Numbered from the stretch's first letter, positions 6,550 through 16,900 are shown. The stretch: DNA of 64,000 nt from an uncultured bacterium (GCA_903906425.1 CAIVKH010000137.1:1-64000), one strand, 5' to 3'. Notes: generated from the sequence alone by a model not told the origin. A program made the numbers and translations.

Positions 6550-9500
6550 TCAATCAGAGGTGTGCGAGGCGGGGGAATGCGCCGTCGGATTTTTGGCGCG
6601 GCGGCCCATGAGGAGGCGCTGGAGTTTGTCGAGGTAGATGTAGAAGACGGGCGTGAAGTACAGGGTGATGACCTGCGAGACGACCAGGCCGCCAACGACG
6701 GTCAGGCCGATGGGGCGGCGCGATCCGCTGCTCGCGCCAATGCCGATGGCGATGGGCAATGTGCCCAGCAGCGCGGCCAGCGTGGTCATCATGATCGGGC
6801 GGAATCGAATCAGGCAGCCTTGTACGATGGCTTCCTGCGGCGGCAGGCCTTCGTTGCGCTCGGCCTGCAGGGCGAAGTCAATTTGCATGATGGCGTTTTT
6901 CTTCACGATGCCGATGAGCATGATCAGGCCGACGAAGGAATAGACGTTCAGGTCGAAGTGGAACAGGGTGAGCGTGGCGAGGGCGCCGAGGCCGGCGGCG
7001 GGCAGGCCGGAGAGGATGGTGATGGGATGGATGAAGCTTTCGTAGAGGACGCCGAGGACGATGTAGATGAAGACGATCGCGATGACCAGCAGCCAGCCCA
7101 TGCCGGCGAAGGAGGATTGGAAGGCCTGCGCGGTTCCCTGATAGGCGGTGGACATCGTCGCGGGCAGTATTTTCCGCGCGGTCTCGTTGACCTTGTCCAC
7201 GGCGTCGCCGAGCGAAACGCCGGGCGCGAGGTTGAACGAGATCGTGACGGCGGGCAACTGGCCGAGGTGCGCGATGGACTGGACGCCGGCGCTCTTTTCA
7301 AGCTTCGCGATGGTGTCGAGGCGGACGAGCTGGCCGTTGATGGATTTGATGAACAGCTTGTTCAGCAGGGCCGGGTCAATCTGGTACTTCGGATCAAGCT
7401 CGACGAGGACTTTGTACTGGTTGTTCGGCGCGTAGATCGTGGAGATCCACCGCTGGCTGTAGCCGCTGGAGAGCGCGTCCTCGATCTGGCTGGGCGTGAT
7501 GCCGAGCGTCGTGGCTTTGTCGCGGTCAATGCTGACGTTCACCAGCGGGTTCTTGATCTGCAAATCGCTGGTCACGTCCTGCAGCAGGGGAATGTCGCGC
7601 ATCTTCTGCTCGATCATCGGCGCGACGCGATAGAGTTCGTCGAGGTCCGGGCTTTGGATGGCGAATTGGTAAAGCGCCTTGCTGAGCCGGCCGCCGAGAC
7701 GGATCATCGGCGGGTTCTGCATGAAGACGCGGGCGTCGGAAATCTTCGCGAACTGGGCGCGAAATTTCTGGATGACGGCAAAGACATCCATCGCGCGGTC
7801 CTTGTGCGGCGTGAGATGGAAGAACATGCGGCCAAAGTTCGGCCCGCCCTGCGCCAGCGAAAAGGGACCGCCCACCGCGGACATGAACGCCTGAACGTTG
7901 TTCGTGTCGGCGCGCACGATGTCCATGAGCTTTTGCTGCGTCTTGATCTGCTCGCCGAACGCCGTTCCCTGCGCGGTCTCGATGACGGCAAACATCTGGT
8001 CGGTGTCGTCGTCGGGAATGAAGCCCTTGGACATGGTGGAGAAGAACCAGCCGGTGCCCAAAAGGGTCAGTGCAAAAATGAAAAGCATCGACAGCTTGTG
8101 GCGCAACGCAAATTGCAGCGTGATTTTGTAGAACGCCTGAAGATTGTTAAAAAAGCCCTCGGAAAGTTTATAGAGAAACCCGTGGCGCTCCTCGCCGGGC
8201 GGCCGCAAGAACCGGCTGCACATCATCGGCGTCAACGTCAGCGACACGATGCCCGAAATCAGAATCGCGACGCAGATGACAATCGCAAATTCGTTGAACA
8301 ATCGCCCGACGATGCCGCCCATGAACAGCACCGGGATGAAGACGGCCATCAGCGAAATGGTCATCGAAAGAATCGTGAAGCCGATTTCCTTCGAGCCTTT
8401 CAGCGCGGCCTGCATCGGCGGCTCGCCGTGCTCCATGTGCCGCACGATATTTTCGAGCATCACGATGGCGTCGTCCACGACGAAGCCGATGCAAAGGGTC
8501 AGCGCCATCAACGAAAGGTTGTCCAGCGTGAAGCCGAGAAAATTCATCGCCGCAAACGTGCCGATGATGCTCAGCGGAAGCGCGAGAACCGGAATGATCG
8601 TGGCCGAGAGATTTCGCAACGAGAAGAACACGACGAGCACAACGAGCATGAAGCTCAGGATCAGCGTGCTTTCAACATCGGCCACGGAATTGCGGACCGG
8701 CTGCGAGCGGTCAAAAAGAATCTTCGCCTCAACGGACGGCGGCAGATACGCCTGCAATTGCGGCAGTACGCGCTTAACCTCGTCAACCACCGCCACGACG
8801 TTCGCGCCGGGCTGCCGTTGCACCGCAAGAATGACCGCGCGACGCGGGCCATCTTTGTCCGTGAACCACGCGATTTGCTTGTCATCCTCGACGCTGTCAA
8901 TCGCCTTGCCGATGTCCCTGACGCGAACCTGTGCGCCGTTGCGCTGCGCAACGATGATGTCCTCATAAGGCGCCGCCGTGTAAAGCTGGCCACTCGCGCG
9001 GATCGTATAGGCGCGCTTCAGCCCGTTCATCGTGCCGACCGGCAGGTTCACGTTCGCGGCGCTGATGGCCTGCACTACTTCATTGATTCCGACGCCCCGG
9101 CTCGCCATCGCATCGGGATTCAGCTGCACATGCACGGCATATTTTTGCGTTCCGAAAATTCCGACCTGCGCCACGCCGTTGATCATCGAGAGCCGCTGCG
9201 CCATCAGCGTGTCGGCATATTCGTTCAGCTGCCACACGGGAATCTGCCGCGACGAAAGCGCGATGAAAAAGACCGGCGTGTCCGCCGGATTCACCTTCTG
9301 ATAGGTCGGCGGCTGCGGCATGCCCGGCGGCAGCAGCGGCGCGGCGCGCGTGATTGCCGCTTCGACGTCCGGCGGCACATCCTTGATGCTCCGGCGCAAA
9401 CTGAAGGACAGCGTAATTTGCGTGAAGCCCAGCGTGCTGAGCGACGTCATCGAATCGAGGCCGTCAATCTGCGAGAACTGCCGCTCCAGCGGCGTCGCCA

Positions 9501-9687
9501 CGGCGGACGCCATCGTTTCGGGATTCGCACCCGGCAGGCTGGCCGTCACCTGCACCGTCGGAAAATCAACATTCGGCAGATCGCTGATGGGCAGCGAACG
9601 GAATGATGCGATGCCGGCAAGCAACACCGCCGCCATGATGAGCGTGGTGGTGATCGGGCGTTTGATGAACAGATACGAAATGTTCAT
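6550..9687 (-). CDS. RND efflux permease, HAE1 type (AcrB/MdtBC-like)
   Basis: A 1045-residue inner-membrane drug/proton antiporter of normal family length. The N-terminus (MNISYLFIKRPITTTLIMAA) is the first helix. The TM4 proton-relay Asp pair is visible in CIGFVVDDAIVMLENI and the TM10 Lys in GIVKKNAIMQIDFA. Sequence such as PISDLPNVDFPTVQV and PGANPETMA is typical of the MdtB/MdtC branch. It is the last gene of the TetR-TolC-adaptor-RND operon; its ATG overlaps the adaptor stop by 4 bp. Exported substrates cannot be deduced. The large plus-strand open frame opposite this gene is a codon-usage shadow. Confidence 0.95.
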   Translation of the reverse strand: MNISYLFIKRPITTTLIMAAVLLAGIASFRSLPISDLPNVDFPTVQVTASLPGANPETMASAVATPLERQFSQIDGLDSMTSLSTLGFTQITLSFSLRRSIKDVPPDVEAAITRAAPLLPPGMPQPPTYQKVNPADTPVFFIALSSRQIPVWQLNEYADTLMAQRLSMINGVAQVGIFGTQKYAVHVQLNPDAMASRGVGINEVVQAISAANVNLPVGTMNGLKRAYTIRASGQLYTAAPYEDIIVAQRNGAQVRVRDIGKAIDSVEDDKQIAWFTDKDGPRRAVILAVQRQPGANVVAVVDEVKRVLPQLQAYLPPSVEAKILFDRSQPVRNSVADVESTLILSFMLVVLVVFFSLRNLSATIIPVLALPLSIIGTFAAMNFLGFTLDNLSLMALTLCIGFVVDDAIVMLENIVRHMEHGEPPMQAALKGSKEIGFTILSMTISLMAVFIPVLFMGGIVGRLFNEFAIVICVAILISGIVSLTLTPMMCSRFLRPPGEERHGFLYKLSEGFFNNLQAFYKITLQFALRHKLSMLFIFALTLLGTGWFFSTMSKGFIPDDDTDQMFAVIETAQGTAFGEQIKTQQKLMDIVRADTNNVQAFMSAVGGPFSLAQGGPNFGRMFFHLTPHKDRAMDVFAVIQKFRAQFAKISDARVFMQNPPMIRLGGRLSKALYQFAIQSPDLDELYRVAPMIEQKMRDIPLLQDVTSDLQIKNPLVNVSIDRDKATTLGITPSQIEDALSSGYSQRWISTIYAPNNQYKVLVELDPKYQIDPALLNKLFIKSINGQLVRLDTIAKLEKSAGVQSIAHLGQLPAVTISFNLAPGVSLGDAVDKVNETARKILPATMSTAYQGTAQAFQSSFAGMGWLLVIAIVFIYIVLGVLYESFIHPITILSGLPAAGLGALATLTLFHFDLNVYSFVGLIMLIGIVKKNAIMQIDFALQAERNEGLPPQEAIVQGCLIRFRPIMMTTLAALLGTLPIAIGIGASSGSRRPIGLTVVGGLVVSQVITLYFTPVFYIYLDKLQRLLMGRRAKNPTAHSPASHTSD

Positions 9688-10904
9688 GGTGATTTTGCCG
9701 CCGCCGGGGCCGCGTTCGTCTCCGTGCCGGCCAGTTCATATTTCGAGCCGGGGATCAGGCGAAGGTGGCCGCCTGTCACAACTTTTTCGCCAACGGAAAG
9801 TCCCTTTTCGATGATCGTCATGCGGTCTGCTGTCGCGCCCGTTGTCACCGGCCGCATCTCAACCGTGCTGTCAGCCTTCGCGATGAAAACAAACGAGCCG
9901 TTTTGCCCGAGTTGCACGGCCTCCGCAGGCACCGTCACGACGCCGGTCCGCAGTTCGAGCGTCAGCGCCACGTTGACAAACTGGCCCGGCCACAGCGTCT
10001 CGTCCGTATTTTCAAACGTCGCCCGCAGCTTGATCGTGCCCGTGGTCGTATCGACTTCGTTGTTGATCATCGTCAATGCGCCGACAGCCTGAATGTCGGG
10101 ATGCTGCGGGAAAGTCGACGTGACCTTCAGCGCGCCCTTCGCCTGGTACGCGCGGATGTCGGGCAGGTTTTGTTCCGGCAGATTGAAATCCACGTAGATC
10201 GGCTTCACCTGGTTGATCACCGCCAGCACCGTGTCCGCGTCGCGCACGACGTTGCCCTGGTTGATCAGCAGCGCGCCGATGCGCCCGCTGATCGGCGCGC
10301 GGATGAAGCAATAATCTCGCTGCACCTGCGCGTTCGCCATCGCCGCGTCGTCCGCCGCGATCGTCGCCTTCTGCGAATCCACCGCCGAACGAAACTGGTC
10401 GTAGGCCGACTGCGCGATCGAATCGGATTTCAGCAGCTCATCCGCGCGCTTCATGTCCGCCTCGGCGCGCACAAGCTGCGCCTTGTCGCGGTCCAGATTC
10501 GCCCGGGTCATCTGCAAGGCCGCGTCGAACGGCCGCGGATCAATCGTAAAAATCAAATCGCCCGCCTTGACCTCATCGCCTTCCTTGAACGCCACCTTTT
10601 GCAACTCGCCCTTCTGCTGGCTCTTCACCGACACCGTCGCCGCCGCGTGGACCGTGCCGATGCCGACGAGCTGGACCGGCACATCGCGCGTGGTCGCCGC
10701 CGCCATCGCGACCGGCACCGGCGGAATTTCCTTCTTCTGCGGAACCGCGTCCTGCTTTTGCGAGCAGCCCGTAATCGCGAAGGCCGCCGCGACCGCCGCG
10801 AGGCCGCATCGCAGTTTCCAATGATTGGAAATCACGCCGGCGCAAATTTCCAATGATTGGAACAATTTGAAATCGGAAATCTGGAAACTGGAATTTGTCT
10901 TCAT
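9684..10904 (-). CDS. RND periplasmic adaptor (membrane-fusion) lipoprotein, MdtA-like
   Basis: A 406-residue membrane-fusion protein linking the inner-membrane RND pump to the outer-membrane channel. A lipobox-like AFAITGCSQ precedes the mature part. The biotinyl-lipoyl-like halves include VKSQQKGELQKVAFKEGDEV and APISGRIGALLINQGNVV, with a helical hairpin between and beta-barrel/proximal domains after. The ATG overlaps the TolC-like stop by 4 bp, which fixes the start. Between that start and the lipoprotein signal, residues about 15-30 (FQSLEICAGVISNHWK) are encoded by a palindrome pair, giving an abnormally long n-region. No ATG or GTG lies between the last palindrome and the signal hydrophobic core, so unless a CTG is used the repeat must be translated. 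Confidence 0.93.
   Translation of the reverse strand: MKTNSSFQISDFKLFQSLEICAGVISNHWKLRCGLAAVAAAFAITGCSQKQDAVPQKKEIPPVPVAMAAATTRDVPVQLVGIGTVHAAATVSVKSQQKGELQKVAFKEGDEVKAGDLIFTIDPRPFDAALQMTRANLDRDKAQLVRAEADMKRADELLKSDSIAQSAYDQFRSAVDSQKATIAADDAAMANAQVQRDYCFIRAPISGRIGALLINQGNVVRDADTVLAVINQVKPIYVDFNLPEQNLPDIRAYQAKGALKVTSTFPQHPDIQAVGALTMINNEVDTTTGTIKLRATFENTDETLWPGQFVNVALTLELRTGVVTVPAEAVQLGQNGSFVFIAKADSTVEMRPVTTGATADRMTIIEKGLSVGEKVVTGGHLRLIPGSKYELAGTETNAAPAAAKSP
10816..10862. repeat. Palindrome pair inside the adaptor signal-sequence region
   Basis: Two TTCCAATGATTGGAA copies (10816-10830, 10848-10862), period 32. Both lie inside the efflux adaptor reading frame. Because 32 is not a multiple of 3, they are read as two different peptides, FQSLE and SNHWK. 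Confidence 0.92.
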
Positions 10905-12220
10905 GGCGTCTTGAGCTTCTCCACAAGCGGGTCTTGAAAAACACCGGTCACGCGTTCGAGATTTTGCAGGCCGATCTGGTAGTCGTAGGTCTGCGTCATC
11001 AGGTCTTTTCGCGCCGAGTTCAAATCGTTCAGCGCGGTCATCACGTCGAGGCTGGTCGCGGTGCCGGCGCGGTACTGGCTCTGCAGATTCTTGTAGTTTT
11101 CCTCCGCCGCATCGAGCTGCGCGCGCAGTGCCGCGAGCGACTGCTCCAGTGCGTGGAGATTCAGCCAGGCGGCGCGCACGTCCTCCTGGATTGATTTCTC
11201 GAGGCTCTCCTGCCGCAGCTTCGCCTCGCTGGTTTCGATCGTCGTGCGTTTCAGATCAACCTCGCGCTGGCCGCCGGTGAAAAACGGCATCTGCACCGCG
11301 ACGCCCGCGTTCCAGAAATCGTTCTTCACCGATTGCGTTTCCGGATCGATCCACCCGTAGCTGAACGTGCCGACGAGCCGCGGGCCGTATTGCGCCCGCA
11401 CGACGTTGTGCTCCTCCTCGCGCTCATTGATCGCCAGTTTTCCAGCCAGAAAATCCTCGCGCCGCTCGAAGGCGACTTTTTCCAGCGCCTCGAAGGTTTC
11501 CTTCGAGGGCGCGTGCCACGGCGGATCGCTCACGGCAATCTCCCGGTCCGCACCCAGATTCAAAACATTGCCCAGCACCGTGCGCGCAAGCTGCAGCGCA
11601 TTCTGCGCGTCAATCAAATCGCGGTGCGCCTGCTCCGCCTGCACGCGCGCGCGGAGCGCGTCCGTTTTCACCGCGACGCCCACGCTGTAGCGCCGCTCCG
11701 CGAGGCCGAGCTGCTCGCGCGCCAAACGCAGCGTCTGTTCGCTGACCGCGACGACGCTCTGCTGCTTCAGCACGTCGTAATAGGCCTGGGTCACACCGAA
11801 CAGAATGTTTCTGACGGCTGACCGGTAGCCCAGCCGCGCCTCCTCGATCGTCAGTTTGCCGGCGCGATACGCCGCGAAAACGGAGAGATCGAGCAGCGGC
11901 TGCACCAGCGAGATGTTCGCGCTTTTCGTGCTCACCAGAACCGGCCCGGTGGGGCTGGTGATGTCGCGCTCAGGCGCGGTGTAACCCGCGTTGCCGGTCA
12001 GCTGCGGCCCCATCCGCGTCGCCGCACCCCACGTCAGCAGCTTCGCCTTCTGGGTCTCGGCCAGCGCAATCGCGATGGACTGGTCGGTTCCCAGCGCCCG
12101 CTCGGAGGCCTGCGCCAGCGTCATCGAAACCGCATTGGTCTGCGGCTCCGCCGCCGCCGCCGCGAGCGCAAGTGCGGCCAGCGACAAATGACAAAGGACA
12201 AGCGACAAAACCTTCTTCAT
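10901..12220 (-). CDS. TolC-family outer-membrane efflux channel
   Basis: A 439-residue outer-membrane factor with a Sec signal peptide (MKKVLSLVLCHLSLAALALA) and two TolC-type halves. MTLAQASERALGTDQSIAIA begins the first. The pattern AGTATSLDVMTALNDLNSARKDL near the C-terminus is characteristic of the second. It forms the outer-membrane exit duct of the tripartite pump. Both ends show 4-bp overlaps, with the TetR gene upstream and the adaptor gene downstream, so all four genes are probably translated in a coupled way from one mRNA. Confidence 0.92.
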   Translation of the reverse strand: MKKVLSLVLCHLSLAALALAAAAAEPQTNAVSMTLAQASERALGTDQSIAIALAETQKAKLLTWGAATRMGPQLTGNAGYTAPERDITSPTGPVLVSTKSANISLVQPLLDLSVFAAYRAGKLTIEEARLGYRSAVRNILFGVTQAYYDVLKQQSVVAVSEQTLRLAREQLGLAERRYSVGVAVKTDALRARVQAEQAHRDLIDAQNALQLARTVLGNVLNLGADREIAVSDPPWHAPSKETFEALEKVAFERREDFLAGKLAINEREEEHNVVRAQYGPRLVGTFSYGWIDPETQSVKNDFWNAGVAVQMPFFTGGQREVDLKRTTIETSEAKLRQESLEKSIQEDVRAAWLNLHALEQSLAALRAQLDAAEENYKNLQSQYRAGTATSLDVMTALNDLNSARKDLMTQTYDYQIGLQNLERVTGVFQDPLVEKLKTP

Positions 12221-12876
12221 TTTCTGGTCGTCCTCTTTTTCCGCGCCAACTGCCGCAGCCCCGGCAGTGAAAATTCAATGATGTGCTCCGCGATTTTGCC
12301 TGCGTCCTTCGCTATGCGCGGGAACTCCGGCGACATCAGTTCAATGATGCGCCGTGCATGAAGATAGTAAAAACATTGGCCCATAATGCTGAAAGTGACG
12401 CGGTCAATTTTCTCGTCATTCGCCTTGCGCCCGAGAATTTCGCGTATGATCTGCCGGAGGTGCTCGATCGTCGGCCGGTAAAACGCCTTCACGACCCCGT
12501 CGAAGGCGGCCGTCGGTGACGCCATTTCCTGCGCCATCAGCCGCGCATGCCACAGCGGCCTCTCTTCATCCAGCATGCGGTTCAAGATCGTGCGCACGAA
12601 ATCGCGCAGGCGTTCCTCCGGCGCGCGCCTGGGGGCGGCGATGTTTTCCATCGGATATTTCTGCCGGGCCACCGCCGCCCAGTGGGCGACGACCTGCGAG
12701 TACAGGCCGGCCTTCCCGCCGAAATGGTAATTCACCGCGGCCACGTTCGCGCGCGCCGCCTTGCAGATGTCACGCACGCTCGCCCCGTTAAAGCCCCTTT
12801 CGGCGAACACCCGGCCTGCCGCGTCCAGCAGCCTGGCGCGTGTCTCGCAATCTGGTTCTTTGGTCCCGGCGTTCAT
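12217..12876 (-). CDS. TetR/AcrR-family repressor of the efflux operon
   Basis: A 219-residue regulator. The N-terminal helix-turn-helix reads TRARLLDAAGRVFAERGFNG then ASVRDICKAARANVAAVNYHF, the normal TetR DNA-binding domain. The C-terminal half resembles the CecR/YbiH-type ligand-binding domain. The start at MNAGTKEP is chosen because two operator-like palindromes and a good promoter lie immediately upstream; a longer frame from 12909 would run through them. Being first in the operon, it probably represses its own and the pump's transcription and is released by pump substrates. Confidence 0.9.
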   Translation of the reverse strand: MNAGTKEPDCETRARLLDAAGRVFAERGFNGASVRDICKAARANVAAVNYHFGGKAGLYSQVVAHWAAVARQKYPMENIAAPRRAPEERLRDFVRTILNRMLDEERPLWHARLMAQEMASPTAAFDGVVKAFYRPTIEHLRQIIREILGRKANDEKIDRVTFSIMGQCFYYLHARRIIELMSPEFPRIAKDAGKIAEHIIEFSLPGLRQLARKKRTTRK

Positions 12877-12879
12877 TTC

Positions 12880-12904
12880 AAACAATCGTTTCAAACAGAT
12901 GTTT
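12880..12904. promoter_or_regulatory. Tandem AAAC-N4-GTTT operator, probable TetR site
   Basis: Two 12-bp inverted repeats, AAACAATCGTTT (12880-12891) and AAACAGATGTTT (12893-12904), are separated by 1 bp. They lie directly before the TetR start codon and overlap the predicted -10 box. A tandem operator at a 13-bp step suggests two dimers. The position fits autorepression; binding by this protein is inference. Confidence 0.65.
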
Positions 12905-12927
12905 AACATCGTGCCGCCGGATGTCAA
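12900..12927 (-). promoter_or_regulatory. Sigma-70-type promoter of the efflux operon
   Basis: On the minus strand a perfect -35 box TTGACA (12922-12927) is followed after 16 bp by TAAACA (12900-12905). Transcription would start about 17-20 bp before the TetR ATG at 12876. The -10 overlaps the upstream palindrome of the operator. Confidence 0.6.
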
Positions 12928-12977
12928 CCGCGGTGGCCCCGCGGATTCAGATTGACGCGCACGCGCAGAAATCCACG

Positions 12978-13988
12978 ATGGCCACCATGAATGCCTACGA
13001 ACGCTACATGGCCGTGTTGGACCGCAAACCCGTTGATTTCCTGCCGCGCATCCCGATCCTGATGCAGTTCGCCGCCGAACACATCGGCTCCGATTACGCC
13101 GCCTTCGCGTCGGATTACCGCGTGCTGACCCGTGCGAACGAAGTTTGCGCGGCGGAATTCGGCATGGACCAGCTCAGTTGCATTTCCGATCCATATCGCG
13201 AAACGCAGGGTTTCGGTTCGCAGATCAAATATGTTCCCGACGGCCCGCCGCACAGCACTCACCCGCTTTCCGGCACAAAAGATTTGTCCACGCTGCACAA
13301 ACCTGACCCCTTGAAATCCGAACGAATGCTCGACCGAGTGAACGCGGTGCGGACATACGCCGCGAAGCATCGCGGGAAATATTCGATCATGGGCTGGGTC
13401 GAAGGTCCGGCAGCGGAAGCGGCCGATCTTCGCGATGTAATGAATTTCCTCATTGATCTGATGGACGACGAGTCCTTCGCGTGTGAACTGATGGATCTTT
13501 GCGTCGCCGTCGCGATTGATTTTGCCCGTGCTCAAATCGAGGCCGGCGCCGACACCATCGGCGTCGGCGACGCGATCGCGAGCCAGGTTTCGCCGGATGT
13601 TTACGAAAGCCTGATCCAGCCGCGCGAAAAGAGATTGATCGCGGCGATTCAGAAAATGGGCGCGAAGGTCCGCCTGCACATTTGCGGAAATATCACGCAC
13701 CTGCTGCCCGGCATCGCCGATCTCGGCGTGGATATTCTGGACGTCGATCACATGGTCAGCATGAAAACCGCACGCGACAATGTCGGCACGCGCGTGGCAC
13801 TTGCGGGCAACATCGATCCGGCGAACGGCGTGATGAAGGGCACGCCCGCGAGCATCCGGCAGAAGATGCGCGAGACCTATGCGGAGGTCGGAAATCCGTT
13901 TCTGATCAACGCCGGCTGTGAAATTCCATCGCGAACACCCGGGGAAAACCTGAAAGCACTCTGCGAGCCGATGAATTTCAGGCCATAG
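12978..13988 (+). CDS. UroD-fold corrinoid/methyl-group methyltransferase (MtaA/MtgA-type)
   Basis: A 336-residue member of the uroporphyrinogen decarboxylase superfamily. The N-terminal MNAYERYMAVLDRKPVDFLP matches methyltransferases such as MtaA/CmuA better than HemE. The zinc-site pattern is present as LHICGNITH and a later INAGCEIPSRTPGENLK, i.e. His-x-Cys plus a distal Cys, as used to activate a thiol or corrinoid-bound methyl group. The start is ATG 12978 or 12987; longer frames run into the regulatory region of the divergent tetR gene. It ends 9 bp from the converging adhesin gene. Nearby genes (DUF1638, homocysteine-type methyltransferase, corrinoid activator) point to demethylation of a methylated compound. 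The methyl donor is unknown. Confidence 0.85.
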   Translation: MATMNAYERYMAVLDRKPVDFLPRIPILMQFAAEHIGSDYAAFASDYRVLTRANEVCAAEFGMDQLSCISDPYRETQGFGSQIKYVPDGPPHSTHPLSGTKDLSTLHKPDPLKSERMLDRVNAVRTYAAKHRGKYSIMGWVEGPAAEAADLRDVMNFLIDLMDDESFACELMDLCVAVAIDFARAQIEAGADTIGVGDAIASQVSPDVYESLIQPREKRLIAAIQKMGAKVRLHICGNITHLLPGIADLGVDILDVDHMVSMKTARDNVGTRVALAGNIDPANGVMKGTPASIRQKMRETYAEVGNPFLINAGCEIPSRTPGENLKALCEPMNFRP

Positions 13989-13997
13989 AAAGTCTGA

Positions 13998-16900
13998 TCA
14001 TGGCGACGGGAAATAGCGACGGTTGATCTGAAATTGAGGCAGGACCGGCAGCGCCTGTGACCAGCCCCAGTTCCGTTGGAGCATTCCTCCGCCACTCTTG
14101 AGTATATACCAAAGACCGGCGTCCGGAACATACGTGGCGATGTCGGTCTTGCCATCGCCGTCATAATCGCCAGGAACTGGCGCAGCCAGTGACCAGCCCC
14201 AGTTCTGTTGCGTGAAGCCACCATCACTGCTGTGCAAAATCAGCCACTGACCGGCTCCCGGCACATAGGTTGCAATGTCCGCTTTGCCATCGCCATCGTA
14301 GTCAGCGGGTACAGGCATTGCTTGGCTCCAACCCCAGGTCAGTTGCCTGAGTGTACCATCACAGCTTTGGAGGATGGTCCATGTCCCAGTTGCAGGAGCA
14401 TAAGTCGCAATATCCGCCCTGCCGTCTCCATCGTAATCTGCGGGCACCGGCATGGCTTGGCTCCATCCCCATTGCTGCACGCGCATCTGATTGTTGCTCG
14501 ATTGGAGAATGTACCATGTGCCGGTTGGCGGATCATAGACGGCCAGATCAGCCTTCCCGTCGCCGTCATAGTCCGCCGGAACAGGAATTTCCCTGCTCCA
14601 GCCCCAGTTCTTGCTGAAAAGTTGTCCGGTCGAACTTAGCCGGATGAACCAGTTTCCGGTCGGGCCTTCGAATAGGGCATAGTCTGCTTTTCCGTCGCCG
14701 TCATAATCCGCAGCTACGGCGACGTCCGCGCTGTAACCTAGCTGATAAGTCACATTGGAACCGGAGTTCTCAAGCACATTCCATGTGCCTCCGCCCGGAC
14801 AGTAAACGGCAATATCACTTTTACCGTCGCCGTCGAAGTCGCTTTGCACAAATACCGTCCGGCCGATGAAGACAAAATTGGCCGCATAGGAAACACCTAA
14901 TTGAGGCACAATGATTGTCTTTGGATTATTTGTGTCAGAATCCGACCAATTCAAGAATTGCCAGCCGCTGTGTGACACAGCGCTGACGGACTGGGTCGTC
15001 CCGACAGCAAAGGTTCCGCCGCCGCTGACCGTCCCGCCGGTGGCAGGATTTGCGGTTACAATTATGACCGCCACATTCAAAGAAAAATTCGCCGTGCAAG
15101 TAATGCCTGCGACCGGAACAGTGATGGAGCGGGTTGCATTAGTATTCCCATCGTTCCAGTTAATAAATAGCCAGCCGGGATTAGGGGTCGCCATAATTTG
15201 GACAGACGAACCGGCATAGTATGCGCCGCTGCCGCCAACTGCGCCGCCATTCGTCGGATTGGCGAGGACGGTCACACTGGCAACAACCTGCGCGAAGTTA
15301 GCCGTGTAGGTTGCATTGGTGGCGGGAACGATGATGCTTCGCGATGAATTTGTATCGCCATCATTCCAGTTGGCAAAAAACCAACCGCTGGCTGGACTGG
15401 CTGAAATAGTGGCAGCCGCGCCGACATTATAGGTGCCGCTGCCGCCAACGGTGCCGCCATTGATGGGATTGGCGACAACGGATATGGTGGCGATGGATTG
15501 CGCAAAGTTGGCTGTGTACGTCACGTCATTCGATGGGACAGTTATGGTTCGAGAAGTCAGTGCAATGCCATCGTTCCATCCGGTGAAGTGCCAGTTGGCA
15601 GCAGGCGCCGCCGTGATTGTGACATTGGTTCCGGCCGGATATGTACCGCCGCCGGTAACTGTCCCGCCATTTGCGGGATTGGCGACGACTGCGACCGCGG
15701 ACTGAATCTGAGCGAAGCTCGCCACAAGGGTCACGTTGTTCGTCAGCGGTCCAATTGTCCTGCTGTTCTGGGAATTTCCATCGCTCCAATTGATAAACTT
15801 CCAGCCGCCATAAGCAGCGGCTGTGATCAGGATCGAGTTCCCTGAAGAGTATGTGCCGCCGCCGCTCACCGCTCCGCCATTCGTCGGGTTCGCCGACAGA
15901 GTCACAGCGCAATATGTCTGCGTGCTGGCATACTCGTAGGCCCCCATGTCAACGACGCCGTTCAAAATGCGCGGTCTGCCATCGAGATCGGCAACCGCAT
16001 GAATATAGACATTGCTCGCCCTGTTGATACAAGGCGATGAAGATTTGAGATGAAAGTCCGCGGCAGCGGCATTGTTGAACGCCGGGTCATAAGTGGTATT
16101 TCCGGTTCCACCGGGATCGGGCGTTGTGCAGCAGGCTGTCATTGTGGAGCCATTGTAATTCGGCCCCGATCCTGCCGATGCATTGAAATAGACTATCGAA
16201 TTATAGAGTGTGCCGTTATAAGTGCCGCCGCCGCCACTCGACGACGAGTTGGTGACCACCGTGCAGTTTACCAACGTAGCGCCATAGGTTCCGCCGCCGT
16301 AAAAAGTGGCCGTATTGGCATAGATCAGACAGTTGGTCAGCGCGCCAGAAAAAGCTCCGCCGCCGAAGTACGAGGCGGTGTTGCTCGCAAGAATGCAACT
16401 GGTCAGTGACGCGCCGTTGGCACCACCACCGGAGCCGGACGCGTTTGCATAGAGCGAGCAGTTATACAAAACGCCGGCATAGGCCGCTCCGCCGCTGTTG
16501 GCGGCCGTGTTGGCGGACAAGGTGCAGTTAGTCAGAAAACTGAGCGTGGTGCCGCCGCCGGATGGAGCGGAGTTTCGCGAGAGGTGGCATCCGGCGAGCG
16601 TGCTGCCATAGGCGCCGCCGCCAGATGCCGCGGAGTTGCTTGAAAGGGTGCAATTATAAAACTTCCCGCCCATCGCACCGCCACCGTAACTGGAGGCCGA
16701 GTTGCCGGTGATGATACAGTTGCTCACCGAACCCGCCGCATCACACCAGACGCCGCCGCCGGATTGCTCGTTGTTCAGATCGCCAGAATACCGCGTCGCT
16801 CCGCCATAAAGCGTGAAGCCTGCCAGGCGCGCGCTGGCGCCGACATAGGCGCACCTCACGGCCGCATCGCCATTGGATGAAACCGGATCTTTTGCGCCGA

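Noticed and set aside
6541-9606. A 1021-codon plus-strand open frame opposite the RND gene
   Set aside because: Its Arg/His/Asp-rich text has no domain pattern, whereas the minus strand encodes a complete RND permease; it is a high-GC codon shadow.
12978-13988. The UroD-fold gene as haem-biosynthetic hemE
   Set aside because: It has the His-x-Cys/Cys zinc pattern of corrinoid methyltransferases and lies near a corrinoid activator; there are no other haem genes nearby.
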